From UBA1081 sp045537555 (lineage in GTDB: Bacteria > Bacillota > Clostridia > Oscillospirales > Acutalibacteraceae), in the NCBI GenBank assembly GCA_045537555.1, contig JAZSPR010000096.1, positions 1 through 42,867 on the forward strand: 42,867 nucleotides of DNA. Direction: 5' to 3'. This document shows, one piece after another, positions 1-8,788 of this stretch (its first letter is position 1; each line of letters opens with the position of its first letter). The position numbers were made by a program, and so were the translations under genes. Under the pieces are notes generated by a model, which was given only the letters and a program-made list of their open reading frames with translations, had not been told where the DNA came from and made no database searches.

Positions 1-309
1 AACAATACCATCGTAACTATTACCGATACACAGGGTAACGCAGTTTCATGGGCAAGTGCAGGCGAAATGGGCTTCAGAGGTTCAAGAAAATCTACACCCT
101 TCGCAGCTCAGACAGCAGCAGAAACAGCTGCTAAGGCGGCAATTGAACACGGCATGAAGACTGTTGAAGTTTTCGTTAAGGGCCCCGGACAGGGAAGAGA
201 AGCAGCAATCAGAGCTCTTCAGACAGCTGGTCTTGAAGTAAGCATGATCAAAGACGTTACTCCCATCCCTCACAATGGCTGCCGTCCGCCTAAAAGAAGA
301 CGTGTATAA
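1..309 (+). CDS. rpsK: 30S ribosomal protein S11, C-terminal part
   Basis: The frame is open from base 1, so the gene begins upstream of the window. The visible 102 residues start NNTIVTITDTQGN and run through WASAGEMGFRGSRKSTPFAAQ to the basic tail PHNGCRPPKRRRV, which is the conserved S11 sequence. S11 is part of the 30S platform and helps shape the mRNA exit site next to the anti-Shine-Dalgarno region of 16S rRNA. The first in-frame ATG at base 67 is internal (Met in GEMGF), not the start. It is followed after 26 bases by rpsD, the usual Firmicutes order rpsK-rpsD-rpoA-rplQ. Confidence 0.97.
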   Translation, partial: NNTIVTITDTQGNAVSWASAGEMGFRGSRKSTPFAAQTAAETAAKAAIEHGMKTVEVFVKGPGQGREAAIRALQTAGLEVSMIKDVTPIPHNGCRPPKRRRV

Positions 310-335
310 CCGATTAACTGGAGGTGTTTTAACAC

Positions 336-953
336 ATGGCAAGATATACCGGTGCGGTATGTAAATTATGCCGCAGAGAGGGCAAAAAGCTCTTTTTAAA
401 AGGTGAAAGATGCACCAGCTCAAAGTGTTCTTTTGAACGCCGCAGCTATGCACCCGGCCAGCACGGTCAGGGTCGTAAGAAGCTCACTGAGTACGGTCTT
501 CAGCTTCGTGCAAAGCAGACAGCAAGAAGATATTACGGCATCAGCGAAAGCCAGTTCCGTAAGTATTTCATGATGGCAGTTCGTCACGAAGGCGTTACAG
601 GTGACAACTTACTTCGTATCTGCGAAAGCCGTCTTGACAATATCGTATACTCACTCGGTTGGGCAACATCACGTGCAGAAGCAAGACAGCTTGTTACACA
701 TGGCCACTTTACTGTAAACGGTAAGAGAGTAGACATTCCCTCATACCTTTGCAAAGCAGGCGATGTTGTAGCTATCAAAAAGGCAAGCCTTGATTCCGAG
801 AAGTTCAAAGCTATCCTCGAGAAGACAGGTACAATTCCTGCTTGGCTTGAAGCAGGCAACGATAACACAGCAAAGATCGTTAATCTTCCCGAACGTGAAC
901 AGATTGAAGTTCCCGTTGAAGAACATCTTATCGTCGAATTCTATTCAAGATAA
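336..953 (+). CDS. rpsD: 30S ribosomal protein S4
   Basis: 205 residues, the normal length for S4. S4 binds 16S rRNA early in 30S assembly and helps keep decoding accurate. The N-terminus has four cysteines (Cys9, Cys12, Cys26, Cys31) spaced as in zinc-binding S4 proteins, followed by the S4 RNA-binding domain with the SRLDNIVYSLGWATSRAEARQLVTHGH motif region at about residues 90-120. A GGAGGTG ribosome binding site lies just before the ATG at 336. In many bacteria S4 represses its own operon by binding mRNA; no such site can be identified here by eye. Confidence 0.98.
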   Translation: MARYTGAVCKLCRREGKKLFLKGERCTSSKCSFERRSYAPGQHGQGRKKLTEYGLQLRAKQTARRYYGISESQFRKYFMMAVRHEGVTGDNLLRICESRLDNIVYSLGWATSRAEARQLVTHGHFTVNGKRVDIPSYLCKAGDVVAIKKASLDSEKFKAILEKTGTIPAWLEAGNDNTAKIVNLPEREQIEVPVEEHLIVEFYSR

Positions 954-1015
954 TAGGCTTACGATTAAACTGTATATATTAGCAGCCTGACTGCAAAATC
1001 TAAGGAGGGTTTTGA

Positions 1016-1966
1016 ATGATAGGTATTGAGAAGCCCAGAATTGATGCTGTTGATTTAAATCAGGACGGTACCTACGGCAAATTCGTTGTTGAACCTCTTG
1101 AAAGAGGTTACGGTACAACTCTCGGCAACAGCCTTCGCAGAATTCTTTTGTCATCACTCCCCGGATATGCTATCACATCAGTTAGCATTGACGGTGTTCT
1201 TCATGAGTTCTCGACAATTGAAGGCGTTAAGGAAGACGTTACTGAAATCGTTCTGAATTTAAAGAATGTCATTCTGAAAATTCATGGCTCAGGACCCAAG
1301 ACAATGTATATTGATTGCAGCGGTGAATGTGAAATCACTGCAGACGATATACAGGCTGATTCAGAGGTTGAAATCCTCAACCCCGAACAGCATATAGCAA
1401 CACTCAATTCCGATGCTCATGTCCGCATGGAACTTACTGCAGACATCGGCAGAGGTTATGTATCGGCAGAAAAGAATAAGAAGATGCTTGACCCCGTTAT
1501 CGGCGTTATTGCTATCGACTCAATCTATACTCCTGTCGTAAAAGTAAACTACAATGTTGAAAATGCTCGTGTCGGCGATGTTACCGACTATGATAAGCTT
1601 TCACTTGAGGTTTGGACCAACGGAACAATCGCAGCTAAGGATGCGGTTTCCCTGGCAGCCAAGATTCTCAACGAGCATCTCAACCTCTTCATTGACTTGT
1701 CAGATGAGGCAGGCAATACAGAGGTCATGATTGAAAAAGGCGAAGACAACAAGACTCAGATCTTGGAGATGACTGTTGAGGAACTTGACCTTTCAGTTCG
1801 TTCATTCAACTGCTTGAAGAGAGCGAACATTCATAAGGTAGAAGATTTGATCTCAAAGTCAGAAGAAGAGATGATGAGAGTAAGAAACCTCGGACGCAAG
1901 TCTCTTGATGAGGTTATTGCAAAGCTCAATTCTCTTGGACTTTCTCTTCGTCATGAAGACGAATAA
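1016..1966 (+). CDS. rpoA: DNA-directed RNA polymerase subunit alpha
   Basis: 316 residues, full length. The N-terminal domain (about residues 1-230) dimerises and nucleates core polymerase assembly; FVVEPLERGYGTTLGNSLRRILLSSLPG at the start is diagnostic. The C-terminal domain (about 250-312), with the helix-hairpin-helix segment ELDLSVRSFNCLKRANIHKVEDL and RNLGRKSLDEV, contacts UP elements and activators. An AAGGAGGG ribosome binding site precedes the ATG. It lies 62 bases after rpsD in the same operon. Confidence 0.98.
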   Translation: MIGIEKPRIDAVDLNQDGTYGKFVVEPLERGYGTTLGNSLRRILLSSLPGYAITSVSIDGVLHEFSTIEGVKEDVTEIVLNLKNVILKIHGSGPKTMYIDCSGECEITADDIQADSEVEILNPEQHIATLNSDAHVRMELTADIGRGYVSAEKNKKMLDPVIGVIAIDSIYTPVVKVNYNVENARVGDVTDYDKLSLEVWTNGTIAAKDAVSLAAKILNEHLNLFIDLSDEAGNTEVMIEKGEDNKTQILEMTVEELDLSVRSFNCLKRANIHKVEDLISKSEEEMMRVRNLGRKSLDEVIAKLNSLGLSLRHEDE

Positions 1967-2007
1967 ATCAGATTTTATACCAAACTAACGGTAAAGGAGA
2001 GATATTC

Positions 2008-2349
2008 ATGCCCGGAACCAGAAAACTCGGCAGAACTTCGGATTCCCGTAAGGCTATGCTCAGAGCTATGGTAACTTACCTTTTGGAAAATGGCAAAATC
2101 GAGACCACCGTTACAAGAGCTAAAGAAGTTCGTTCAATGACAGAAAAAATGATCACTCTTGCAAAAGAGAACAATCTTCATAACTACAGACAGGCTATGG
2201 CTTATGTCACAAAGGAAGATGTAGTTAAGAAGCTGTTTGACGAAATAGCTCCCAAGTACAATGAGGTCAAAGGCGGTTATTGCCGTATAATCAAGACAGG
2301 TCCCCGTCGTGGTGACGCAGCTGAGATGTGTATCATCGAGCTTGTCTGA
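2008..2349 (+). CDS. rplQ: 50S ribosomal protein L17
   Basis: 113 residues, full length. It begins MPGTRKLGRTSDSRKAMLRAMVTYLL and has the central TRAKEVR and Lys/Arg-rich 23S rRNA-binding segments of L17. L17 lies near the peptide exit tunnel. It is the last gene of the ribosomal/RNAP operon: a strong terminator follows 18 bases after the stop codon, and repeat element A1 begins right after the terminator. Confidence 0.97.
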   Translation: MPGTRKLGRTSDSRKAMLRAMVTYLLENGKIETTVTRAKEVRSMTEKMITLAKENNLHNYRQAMAYVTKEDVVKKLFDEIAPKYNEVKGGYCRIIKTGPRRGDAAEMCIIELV

Positions 2350-2367
2350 TTAACCAAATAATAAATT

Positions 2368-2394
2368 AAGGTGTCCGAAAGGGCACCTTTTTTT
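2368..2394 (+). terminator. Rho-independent terminator of rpsK-rplQ operon
   Basis: Stem AAGGTGTCC / GGGCACCTT (one G-T pair) with a GAAA tetraloop, followed by a run of seven T. Confidence 0.93.
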
Positions 2395-2446
2395 GTTGAT
2401 AAACAATAATTTGTCGAGGTCTTTTATTGAAGGAAAAGTAATTTTT

Positions 2447-2473
2447 GTAGGGACCGATGCCCACATCGGTCCG
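2447..2473 (+). repeat. REP-like hairpin R1
   Basis: GTAGGG head followed by ACCGATG-CCCA-CATCGGT, a perfect 7-bp stem (9 bp with the flanking GG/CC), then CCG. The GTAG head in front of a palindrome is the known layout of REP sequences. It faces R2, 116 bases away, in inverted orientation. Confidence 0.75.
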
Positions 2474-2589
2474 ATTGCGGAGTGTAGCGGAGCAATAACG
2501 GTGGAACACCGTTCTATTACAATAAATTCATTAAATCAATTTGTTCGTTTTGCGAAAATCAGAGATTTTCGATTTGTCTTCGACAAATA

Positions 2590-2616
2590 CGGACCGATGT
2601 GGGCATCGGTCCCTAC
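2590..2616 (-). repeat. REP-like hairpin R2
   Basis: Exact inverted partner of R1 apart from the loop (TGGG on this strand): CGGACCGATG-TGGG-CATCGGTCCCTAC. R1 and R2 together make a BIME-like pair. Confidence 0.75.
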
Positions 2617-2745
2617 GATTGGTTTATTCAAACATCCCGACAAAGTCTGATTTGTAAATAAAACCCCAATAATTTTAATTTTGTTGATTATTATACTAAT
2701 ATATAAATAAAAATAAGATATTTATAAAAAATATATAAAAATTCC

Positions 2746-2774
2746 TTGAAAATTATGGTTTGTTGTGGTATAGT
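2746..2774 (+). promoter_or_regulatory. Sigma-A promoter for the 2811 hydrolase gene
   Basis: TTGAAA, 17-base spacer, TATAGT. The predicted transcription start is near 2781, 30 bases before the ATG at 2811, which supports that start over any upstream one. Confidence 0.8.
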
Positions 2775-2810
2775 TAATCTGTATTATAACCACTAATGGA
2801 GGTATACGAA

Positions 2811-4619
2811 ATGAAGAAATTTAAAAAAGTAATCAGCGTTATACTTGCAACACTTATGGCATTCAGCGCAATCGGCGTTGTATCATTTGCTGAGGAAGAC
2901 GCAATGGATTACACAAGTGAACTTATCACAGCAGCTACAGGCAGTGACGAAAAAGTTGCTACAATCATTCTCCCCGGTATCGGTCAGTCTGATTCAACTT
3001 ATGTTAAGGAAGACGGTTCAACTGTAAGCGGCGGTCTTGTGCTTATCGATTCAGAAGCAATCGCAGGCCCCATCATTACAAAGCTTGCATTACCCCTTCT
3101 TGTTTCAATTGCTACAAGAACAGCAGCTCTCAACCTTCAGGATGCAGCATATAAAGTAATTTCAGACCTTTTCTACATCCAGGCATCTGATAAAGACGGT
3201 ACAGGCAGAGAAGAACTCATCCTTACAAGATATCCTTATGCTCTTTCACAGTACAATGAAGACGATCACGGCTGGTTCTACAGAATGTTCCCCATGGAAC
3301 CTGTTGTTGAAGCTATGGCTGAAAAGTACGGCGCAGATGATCCTTCATATAATCCCGAAGATTACATCTATCTTTCAACATTCCAGCTTATCGGCAATCC
3401 TTATGATTCTGCTAAAGAACTCAAGGATTTCATCGCTATGGTTAAAGAACAGACAGGTTGCGAAAAGGTTAACCTTGTTCCTATCAGCCTTGGCGGTACA
3501 ATTATGACAGCTTATCTCCAGCTCATTCAGGAAGAATACAACGGTGATTTCTCAGATATCAACAAGATCATCAACATCGTTGCTTGTCTCAACGGTACAG
3601 ACCTTTTCTCTGATTTCTTCGACAGAAAATGGAACCTTGCAGACGAATTCCTTTATGATGAATACATCGACCTTATCGTTGAAGCAAACGGCATGCAGCC
3701 TTATATGGGCGGTCTTATTAAGATTGCTCTTAAGATAATTCCCAAGCCCGCTCTTTATGCAATCCTTTCAGGTGCTATCGAAGGACTTCTTGACAACATG
3801 TTTGTTAACTGTCCTCAGTTCTGGGCAATGGTTACTAAGGAAAGATATGAAGGTCTTGCAGACAGATACCTCGTTGGTGAAGAATATGCACTTCTTCGTT
3901 CAAAGACAGACTGGTTCCAGAACGCAAGAGTTAACCTTATCGACAACCTTAACTATGTTAAGGACAACTACGGTGTTACAACATACACAGTTTCAGCATA
4001 CGGTCTTCAGTTCACAGAAGGTGAATACAACTTCTTCGGTATTGCAGGTTCATCTGCAACAACAAACTCAGACGGTATCATAAACATAAGCTCAGCTTCA
4101 CTCGGTGCAACATACACAGTTCCCGGTGCAAAGCTTGAAAATGCTGTTATGCCTTCACCCGACGGCGAACTTGACATTTCAACATGTGCATTCCCCGACA
4201 CAACATGGTTCTTCAAGAATCAGCATCACGAAGTAGGCAGAAATGACGTTATCCTCAAGCTCCTCGGTCAGATTCTTGTCGGTGAAGTTAATGATGTTAA
4301 CTCATCTGCAAGCTTCCCCCAGTTTAACTACGGCCGTGTAACAAGAAATCTCACAAGAGACGGTCATCTTATGGACCAGGCAGCTTCAGTTATTGCTAAC
4401 GAAGAAGGACTTTACACACAGGAACAGATTGATACTGTTAAGCCCTCATACGAAAAGGCAGTAGCAATGCTTGACAAGACAGTTCTTGATGAAAATTCAG
4501 CTAAAGAAGCAGAAGACATGATCAAAGAACTCAACGATGCTCTTGCATGCACAGGTCTTACTTCAGTTGAAGCAGGTCCCTCATTTATTGAGAACCTTCT
4601 TAACAAGATTCTCGGTTAA
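2811..4619 (+). CDS. Secreted alpha/beta-hydrolase-like protein (lipase/esterase-like)
   Basis: 602 residues. The start at 2811 is chosen because GGAGG at 2798-2802 is correctly spaced and a signal peptide follows at once (MKKFKKVISVILATLMAF... about residues 1-27, cut near SFA). Seen in the sequence: an IILPGIGQS strand-turn motif at about residues 54-60, and NLVPISLGGT with Ser226 as the likely nucleophile; the first Gly of the usual GxSxG elbow is Pro. A His in NQHHEVGRNDVILKL may complete the triad. It is a clear paralogue of the protein at 35355-37169, which shares all these motifs. Substrate unknown; a secreted lipase or esterase is an inference from the fold motif. It stands alone between its own promoter and terminator. 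Confidence 0.8.
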   Translation: MKKFKKVISVILATLMAFSAIGVVSFAEEDAMDYTSELITAATGSDEKVATIILPGIGQSDSTYVKEDGSTVSGGLVLIDSEAIAGPIITKLALPLLVSIATRTAALNLQDAAYKVISDLFYIQASDKDGTGREELILTRYPYALSQYNEDDHGWFYRMFPMEPVVEAMAEKYGADDPSYNPEDYIYLSTFQLIGNPYDSAKELKDFIAMVKEQTGCEKVNLVPISLGGTIMTAYLQLIQEEYNGDFSDINKIINIVACLNGTDLFSDFFDRKWNLADEFLYDEYIDLIVEANGMQPYMGGLIKIALKIIPKPALYAILSGAIEGLLDNMFVNCPQFWAMVTKERYEGLADRYLVGEEYALLRSKTDWFQNARVNLIDNLNYVKDNYGVTTYTVSAYGLQFTEGEYNFFGIAGSSATTNSDGIINISSASLGATYTVPGAKLENAVMPSPDGELDISTCAFPDTTWFFKNQHHEVGRNDVILKLLGQILVGEVNDVNSSASFPQFNYGRVTRNLTRDGHLMDQAASVIANEEGLYTQEQIDTVKPSYEKAVAMLDKTVLDENSAKEAEDMIKELNDALACTGLTSVEAGPSFIENLLNKILG

Positions 4620-4633
4620 TTAAACAAATTCAG

Positions 4634-4663
4634 AGCCGTTCTTCGGAACGGCTTTTTCTTTTT
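4634..4663 (+). terminator. Rho-independent terminator
   Basis: Perfect stem AGCCGTTC / GAACGGCT with a UUCG-type loop, then TTTTCTTTTT. It ends the 2811 gene. Confidence 0.93.
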
Positions 4664-4717
4664 AATAAAACTTCAAGAATTGTATTTTATAATAACCATA
4701 ATATTTAAAAAAAAGGC

Positions 4718-4746
4718 TTGTAACACAAGGAAAAATATAGTATAAT
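4718..4746 (+). promoter_or_regulatory. Sigma-A promoter for the 4792 gene
   Basis: TTGTAA, 17-base spacer, TATAAT. The implied transcription start near 4753 is before the ATG at 4792 and rules out use of the ATG at 4756. Confidence 0.8.
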
Positions 4747-4791
4747 ATATGTATTATGGATTATTTTATACAGAAACGGAAGGTGTTCTTA

Positions 4792-6477
4792 ATGGACGAA
4801 AATAAGATTAATCCAATTCCCGGAAATGAACCTGAAAGTGAGCAGGAATTACCTGCAGAAGAAAAGGTTGTTTCCGAAGAAGCTGAAGTTGTTGAACAGA
4901 ACGATGACGTGGCTGCTCAGGAAACTGAAGAGGAAGTTGTTTCAGAGGAATCAGCCGAAAACGATGAAACTGAAACAGAAGATGCAGATTATTTCAGCGA
5001 AGAAGAAGAACCTGAATTTATAGCTGAAACTCCTGCTCCCAAAAAGAAAAAAAGTAAGGGTGCAATTGCTCTGCTTGTAATTCTTGTCGGTCTTCTTCTC
5101 ACAGCAACTGTTTTCTTTGTTTCAGTTATCATGAGAAGCACGGCATCACAGAGAATTGACCATGATGAGATTGCCGTAACTATCGGTGAAGATAAAATTA
5201 CAGTAGGTGAATATCTTTATTGGTTTGCATATGTTGATGCATATTACTATAATTACTATTCATATTACTATTCTCAGATTCCCGAAGACCAGATAAAGTC
5301 TGACACTCTCAATCAGCTTGCACACACAAGTGCTCTTTACAACAAGGCTGTTGAAGCCGGTTATGAGCTCAGCGAAGAAGACAAGGCACAGATTGACGAT
5401 AATATGCAGGGCTACACTCAGGCTGCCGAAGCTTCAAGTGTTTCTGTTGATGACTATGTTGCCAAGAATTTCGGCAAGGGTTACACTCTCGAAATGCTCA
5501 GAACATATCTCGAAAAACAGGCTGTTGCCTACAACTACTATGAAGACATGATGAATAAAATTGAAGACGATTTCAAAGGTTCCGATGTCGAAGATAAAGT
5601 TGAAAAGGCATATAACGCAAACAAGAGCATGTATGACCTTGCGGATGTAACTTATTGTTATTTTGATGCAACAGATGAATCAGCAGAGAAAAATGCGAAT
5701 GCTGTTATTGCTGAAATAAAGGGCGGAAAGTCATTTGAAGATGCAGTCAAGGCTGTAAAGGGTGATGATGAATCAATTTCAGATTCACTTACAGGGCTTT
5801 ACAAGGATGCAATAAGTGCAAACTTCAATGAAGATGCCGCAAAATGGATTTTTGAAGTTGATGCAGACGGCAAGTATGTAAACGGAGAAGGTTCAGCAAC
5901 TACTCTTGAAGCAGGCGGAGTTGTTTATGTTCTTTACGTAAATAATGCTCCTGCAAGAAATTCATTCATTCCCGTTTCAGTTGATTTTGTTCAGATTGAT
6001 GTCAGCTCAGATGATTCAATCAAAAGCGAAGCTGAACTTAAGCTTCAGGCAAAATCAAAGGCTTCATCACTTTTCGCTGAATTTGAAAAGACAGATAAAT
6101 CTGTCGAAGCATTTGCACAATTCGCTCAGGAAGCAAATGCTGATGAAAGCGGTCTTGTAAAGGCTTCATCAGAACAGGATATCGTTGCAGACGGTTCACA
6201 TGACGAGGCAATTGAAAAGTGGATGACTGAAGAAGGCAGAAAAGCCGGTGATTACGCACTCCTTGAAGGTGAGGACGGCGGATATTACATCGTTTTCATG
6301 ACTGCTGTTTCAGAAAATCCCGTATGGTATAATTCAGTATACAATTCACTTCTTCAGGCTGAACTCAAAGCATGGGAAGATGAATTTATTGCAGGTTATG
6401 AAGATTCAATTGTTTCAGATGATGAAGTAATCAACAATGCTGTTGCCGCTTTTAAACAGATTGCTGCTAACGCTTAA
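4792..6477 (+). CDS. Membrane-anchored PrsA/SurA-like foldase paralogue, degenerate PPIase region
   Basis: 561 residues, start chosen at 4792 by the GGAAGGTG ribosome binding site. Order: very acidic cytoplasmic tail (about 1-83), Lys-rich stop, one transmembrane helix (about 90-114), then a large extracellular part. The outer part begins with a SurA-N-like region (KITVGEYLYWF, with a Tyr-rich stretch YYYNYYSYYY around 150-160) rich in helices. The C-terminal half aligns in plan with the parvulin domain of the next gene but lacks the HILVKF and STGG motifs. Both end in ENPxWY...W.  This suggests a chaperone that helps exported proteins fold, probably without isomerase activity. The next gene is its paralogue, 88 bases on, with its own promoter. 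Confidence 0.75.
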   Translation: MDENKINPIPGNEPESEQELPAEEKVVSEEAEVVEQNDDVAAQETEEEVVSEESAENDETETEDADYFSEEEEPEFIAETPAPKKKKSKGAIALLVILVGLLLTATVFFVSVIMRSTASQRIDHDEIAVTIGEDKITVGEYLYWFAYVDAYYYNYYSYYYSQIPEDQIKSDTLNQLAHTSALYNKAVEAGYELSEEDKAQIDDNMQGYTQAAEASSVSVDDYVAKNFGKGYTLEMLRTYLEKQAVAYNYYEDMMNKIEDDFKGSDVEDKVEKAYNANKSMYDLADVTYCYFDATDESAEKNANAVIAEIKGGKSFEDAVKAVKGDDESISDSLTGLYKDAISANFNEDAAKWIFEVDADGKYVNGEGSATTLEAGGVVYVLYVNNAPARNSFIPVSVDFVQIDVSSDDSIKSEAELKLQAKSKASSLFAEFEKTDKSVEAFAQFAQEANADESGLVKASSEQDIVADGSHDEAIEKWMTEEGRKAGDYALLEGEDGGYYIVFMTAVSENPVWYNSVYNSLLQAELKAWEDEFIAGYEDSIVSDDEVINNAVAAFKQIAANA

Positions 6478-6494
6478 TAAACTGAAAAAAACAC

Positions 6495-6523
6495 TTGTAT
6501 ATTTTTGCAGAATATAGTAGAAT
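6495..6523 (+). promoter_or_regulatory. Sigma-A promoter for the 6566 gene
   Basis: TTGTAT, 17-base spacer, TAGAAT, about 43 bases before the ATG at 6566. Confidence 0.65.
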
Positions 6524-6565
6524 ATAGTGTATTCGTAATTAAATAAAATTTGAAAGGTGAATATC

Positions 6566-8368
6566 ATGGATAAGAACGAAAAAGAAGCTCTTGACGCGTA
6601 CCGTCAGGAACGAAAAGAAAGAATCGCAAAGCAGACAAAGAGCAATGCGAAGAAAGCACACGCAAATCCCGCTGCAAAAAGTGCCGCAGGTAAAGTTTTC
6701 GGTGCTGTAGTTTCAATAGCTGTTGTTATCGCACTTCTTGCAGGTATTCTCAGTTTCTTTGCTGTACCTCAGAAACTTACAAAGGCTGTTGTAATTGACG
6801 GTGAAGGCTACTCAATGAGTGAACTCAGCTGCTATTACATGCAGATGTACAACAATGTTTATCAGACAGCCGCTTCATACGATGCAAACTACGGTGAAGG
6901 CTACGGCAAGATGCTTACAGGATATGATGTAAGTGTTTCTCCTGCTGATCAGAAGACAAAGGATGCAGACGGTAACGAAATCACTTGGGATGAACACTTC
7001 CTCAATCAGGCTATTGATACAATGGCTAACATCAAGAGATATTACAAAGCTGCTGTTGAAGCAGGTGTTGAACTTACGGACGAAGCTGAAACACAGATTA
7101 CCGAAACTCTTGAAAGCTACAAGGCATATCTCGGTAACTACTCTCTTTCAAACTTCCTTCAGATGCAGTACGGTAAGGGCGTAACAGAAAGCCTCTTCAA
7201 GAAGATTCTCAACGAACAGCAGATTGTTTCAATTTATCAGGAACAGATTCAGGAAGAACTCAAAGCTGAGTATTCTGCTGATGATGTAAATGATATCTAT
7301 TCAAAAGACAAGACAAAGTATGACGTTGTAGGTTTCAGATGGTTCACAATTGATGTTGCTGAAACAAAAGAAGCTGAAAAAGCTTCAGATGCAGAAGATA
7401 CATCAGAGGTAGCAGAAGACAAGAAGCCCGTAGCAGAAGAACTTGAAGCTCAGAAGTTTATTGATGCAGTCAAGTCTGAAGCTAACTACTCAGAAGAAAC
7501 ATTCAAGAAGGTTGTTCTTGAGTTTGCTGATAAAGAAGACGAAGCATACGAAGAATACAAGCAGGACGGTGCAACTCTTCTTCAGAAGATTACAAAGGAT
7601 TCAATCGAAACAAATGTCAGCAAGGATGCTGCAAACTGGCTCTATGAGACAAACGATGCAGGCAACTATGTAAGACAGGCAGGCGACATGAAGTATTTCC
7701 TTGCACAGGACGGCAAAGCTGTTTACATCATCTATGCTACCGGTACTCCCTACAGAGATGAAACAAAGCACACAAGCGTACGTCATATCCTTGTTAAGTT
7801 CCCCGAAGCTTCAGCTGAAGCTGTAAGCGGCGAAGATGTAACAGGTGAAGTTGAAGAAGCTACACTTTCTGCTGAAGTAAAGGCTGAATGCGAAAGCGAA
7901 GCAGAATCAATCCTTGCAAGCTATAACGAATACATCAAGGAAAACATGAGCGATGTTGCTGATGAACAGTATTTCGGTGAACTCGCAAGCAAGCTTTCAG
8001 ATGACACAGGCTCAAAGAGCACAGGCGGTCTTATCGAGCACATGGCTAACGATGGTCAGTATGTTCCCGAATTTGAAGACTGGGCATTCTGTGAAGGCGA
8101 TTACGAAGGCGAAACAAGAGTTGCAGGTTCAACAGGTATCATTGAAACAGACTATGGTTATCACGTAATGTATTTCGTAGGTGCTGAAGAAAATCCTGAT
8201 TGGTATGAATCAATTCTTTCAGACCTCATCACAGAAGACTGGGAAGCAAAACAGACAGAATTTGACAAACAGTTCGGTGAAGATGCAATTGAAAGAAAAG
8301 AAAAGGTTGAAAAGAAAGTCAAGGAATCATGCCTTGAAATGATTGAACTCAATCTTCATAACCACTAA
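6566..8368 (+). CDS. Membrane-anchored parvulin-type peptidyl-prolyl isomerase (PrsA/SurA-like)
   Basis: 600 residues; ATG at 6566 is preferred to the in-frame GTG at 6557 because that GTG is part of the AAAGGTG ribosome binding site. A short basic cytoplasmic tail (1-44) leads to one transmembrane helix (about 45-66) and an extracellular SurA-N-like helical region (about 75-250). An acidic insert at 265-295 precedes the parvulin domain at about 402-539, recognised by TSVRHILVKF, GSKSTGGL and DYGYHVMYFVG. Parvulins catalyse cis-trans isomerisation of prolyl bonds in exported proteins. PrsA of Bacillus is a lipoprotein; here a transmembrane helix replaces the lipid anchor, since there is no lipobox. 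Confidence 0.88.
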   Translation: MDKNEKEALDAYRQERKERIAKQTKSNAKKAHANPAAKSAAGKVFGAVVSIAVVIALLAGILSFFAVPQKLTKAVVIDGEGYSMSELSCYYMQMYNNVYQTAASYDANYGEGYGKMLTGYDVSVSPADQKTKDADGNEITWDEHFLNQAIDTMANIKRYYKAAVEAGVELTDEAETQITETLESYKAYLGNYSLSNFLQMQYGKGVTESLFKKILNEQQIVSIYQEQIQEELKAEYSADDVNDIYSKDKTKYDVVGFRWFTIDVAETKEAEKASDAEDTSEVAEDKKPVAEELEAQKFIDAVKSEANYSEETFKKVVLEFADKEDEAYEEYKQDGATLLQKITKDSIETNVSKDAANWLYETNDAGNYVRQAGDMKYFLAQDGKAVYIIYATGTPYRDETKHTSVRHILVKFPEASAEAVSGEDVTGEVEEATLSAEVKAECESEAESILASYNEYIKENMSDVADEQYFGELASKLSDDTGSKSTGGLIEHMANDGQYVPEFEDWAFCEGDYEGETRVAGSTGIIETDYGYHVMYFVGAEENPDWYESILSDLITEDWEAKQTEFDKQFGEDAIERKEKVEKKVKESCLEMIELNLHNH

Positions 8369-8380
8369 TTGAAAATGATT

Positions 8381-8411
8381 AAGCGGAGTCAGAAACGACT
8401 CCGCTTTTTTT
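8381..8411 (+). terminator. Rho-independent terminator
   Basis: Perfect 10-bp stem AAGCGGAGTC / GACTCCGCTT, loop AGAAAC, then a T run. Repeat B1 starts at its last base. Confidence 0.94.
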
Positions 8412-8540
8412 GACTTTATAGGAAACTGCGTTTCCATAAAGTCAAAAAAGATTATATGTCCCGCCGATTTGCCCTTCGGGCACAGCGATGAACTAGCCGA
8501 AAACGGTCGTCGCAGGCTACGGCGAAGCCGTTTTCTTGTG
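8411..8540 (+). repeat. Hairpin-rich repeat B1
   Basis: Very similar to B2 at 25618-25740 over about 125 bases. Modules in order: a long hairpin TGACTTTAT-A-GGAAAC / GTTTCC-ATAAAGTCA with loop TGC; ATTATATGTCCCGCCGATTT; a GCCC-TTC-GGGC hairpin; and CGAAAACGG paired with CCGTTTTC about 22 bases later. No open frame runs through it. Both copies begin immediately after a terminator T run and both end next to the motif TATAAATCAG. Confidence 0.75.
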
Positions 8541-8572
8541 TTATAAATCAGAATTTGTCGGGATGTTTCATC

Positions 8573-8596
8573 GTAGGAGCGCCCATCGGGCGTCCG
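8573..8596 (+). repeat. REP-like hairpin R3 (different stem)
   Basis: GTAGGA head, then GCGCCC-ATC-GGGCG and TCCG. Same head and tail as R1/R4 but an unrelated stem sequence that is still base-paired. Confidence 0.65.
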
Positions 8597-8618
8597 TTTT
8601 TATGAACATGTAACTATT

Positions 8619-8645
8619 GTAGGGACCGATGCCCACATCGGTCCG
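8619..8645 (+). repeat. REP-like hairpin R4
   Basis: Identical in head, stem and loop to R1 (GTAGGG, ACCGATG-CCCA-CATCGGT, CCG). It faces R5. Confidence 0.75.
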
Positions 8646-8761
8646 CATTTGTCTTCGACAAATCGGAAATCTCTGATTTCCGCATATCAAACAAATTTAT
8701 TCAATTAATTTGTTGCAATAGAACGGTGTGCCACCGTTATTGCTCCATTACATTACGCAAT

Positions 8762-8788
8762 CGGACCGATGTGGGCATCGGTCCCTAC
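8762..8788 (-). repeat. REP-like hairpin R5
   Basis: Inverted partner of R4 with the loop TGGG on this strand; identical to R2. Confidence 0.75.

Larger units (their letters stand above)
2398..2660 (-). repeat. Palindromic interspersed element A1 (composite, reverse orientation)
   Basis: One end reads GATAAACAATAATTTGTCGA (right after the rplQ terminator) and the other reads, on the minus strand, TTTACAAATCAGACTTTGTC. The reverse complement lines up along its length with element A2 at 8541-8905: same end motifs, same pair of facing GTAG hairpins (R1, R2), and the same inner hairpins AACGGTG/CACCGTT, GAAAATC/GATTTTC and TTTGTC/GACAAA. Relative to A2 it lacks the core and AATTGCGAATT arm and has only one half of the end hairpin. 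It fills nearly all of the 461-base gap before the next gene. Confidence 0.8.

Noticed and set aside
2393..2650. Open frame of 85 codons
   Set aside because: It lies wholly inside repeat A1 and its terminator, encodes palindrome sequence and has no ribosome binding site.
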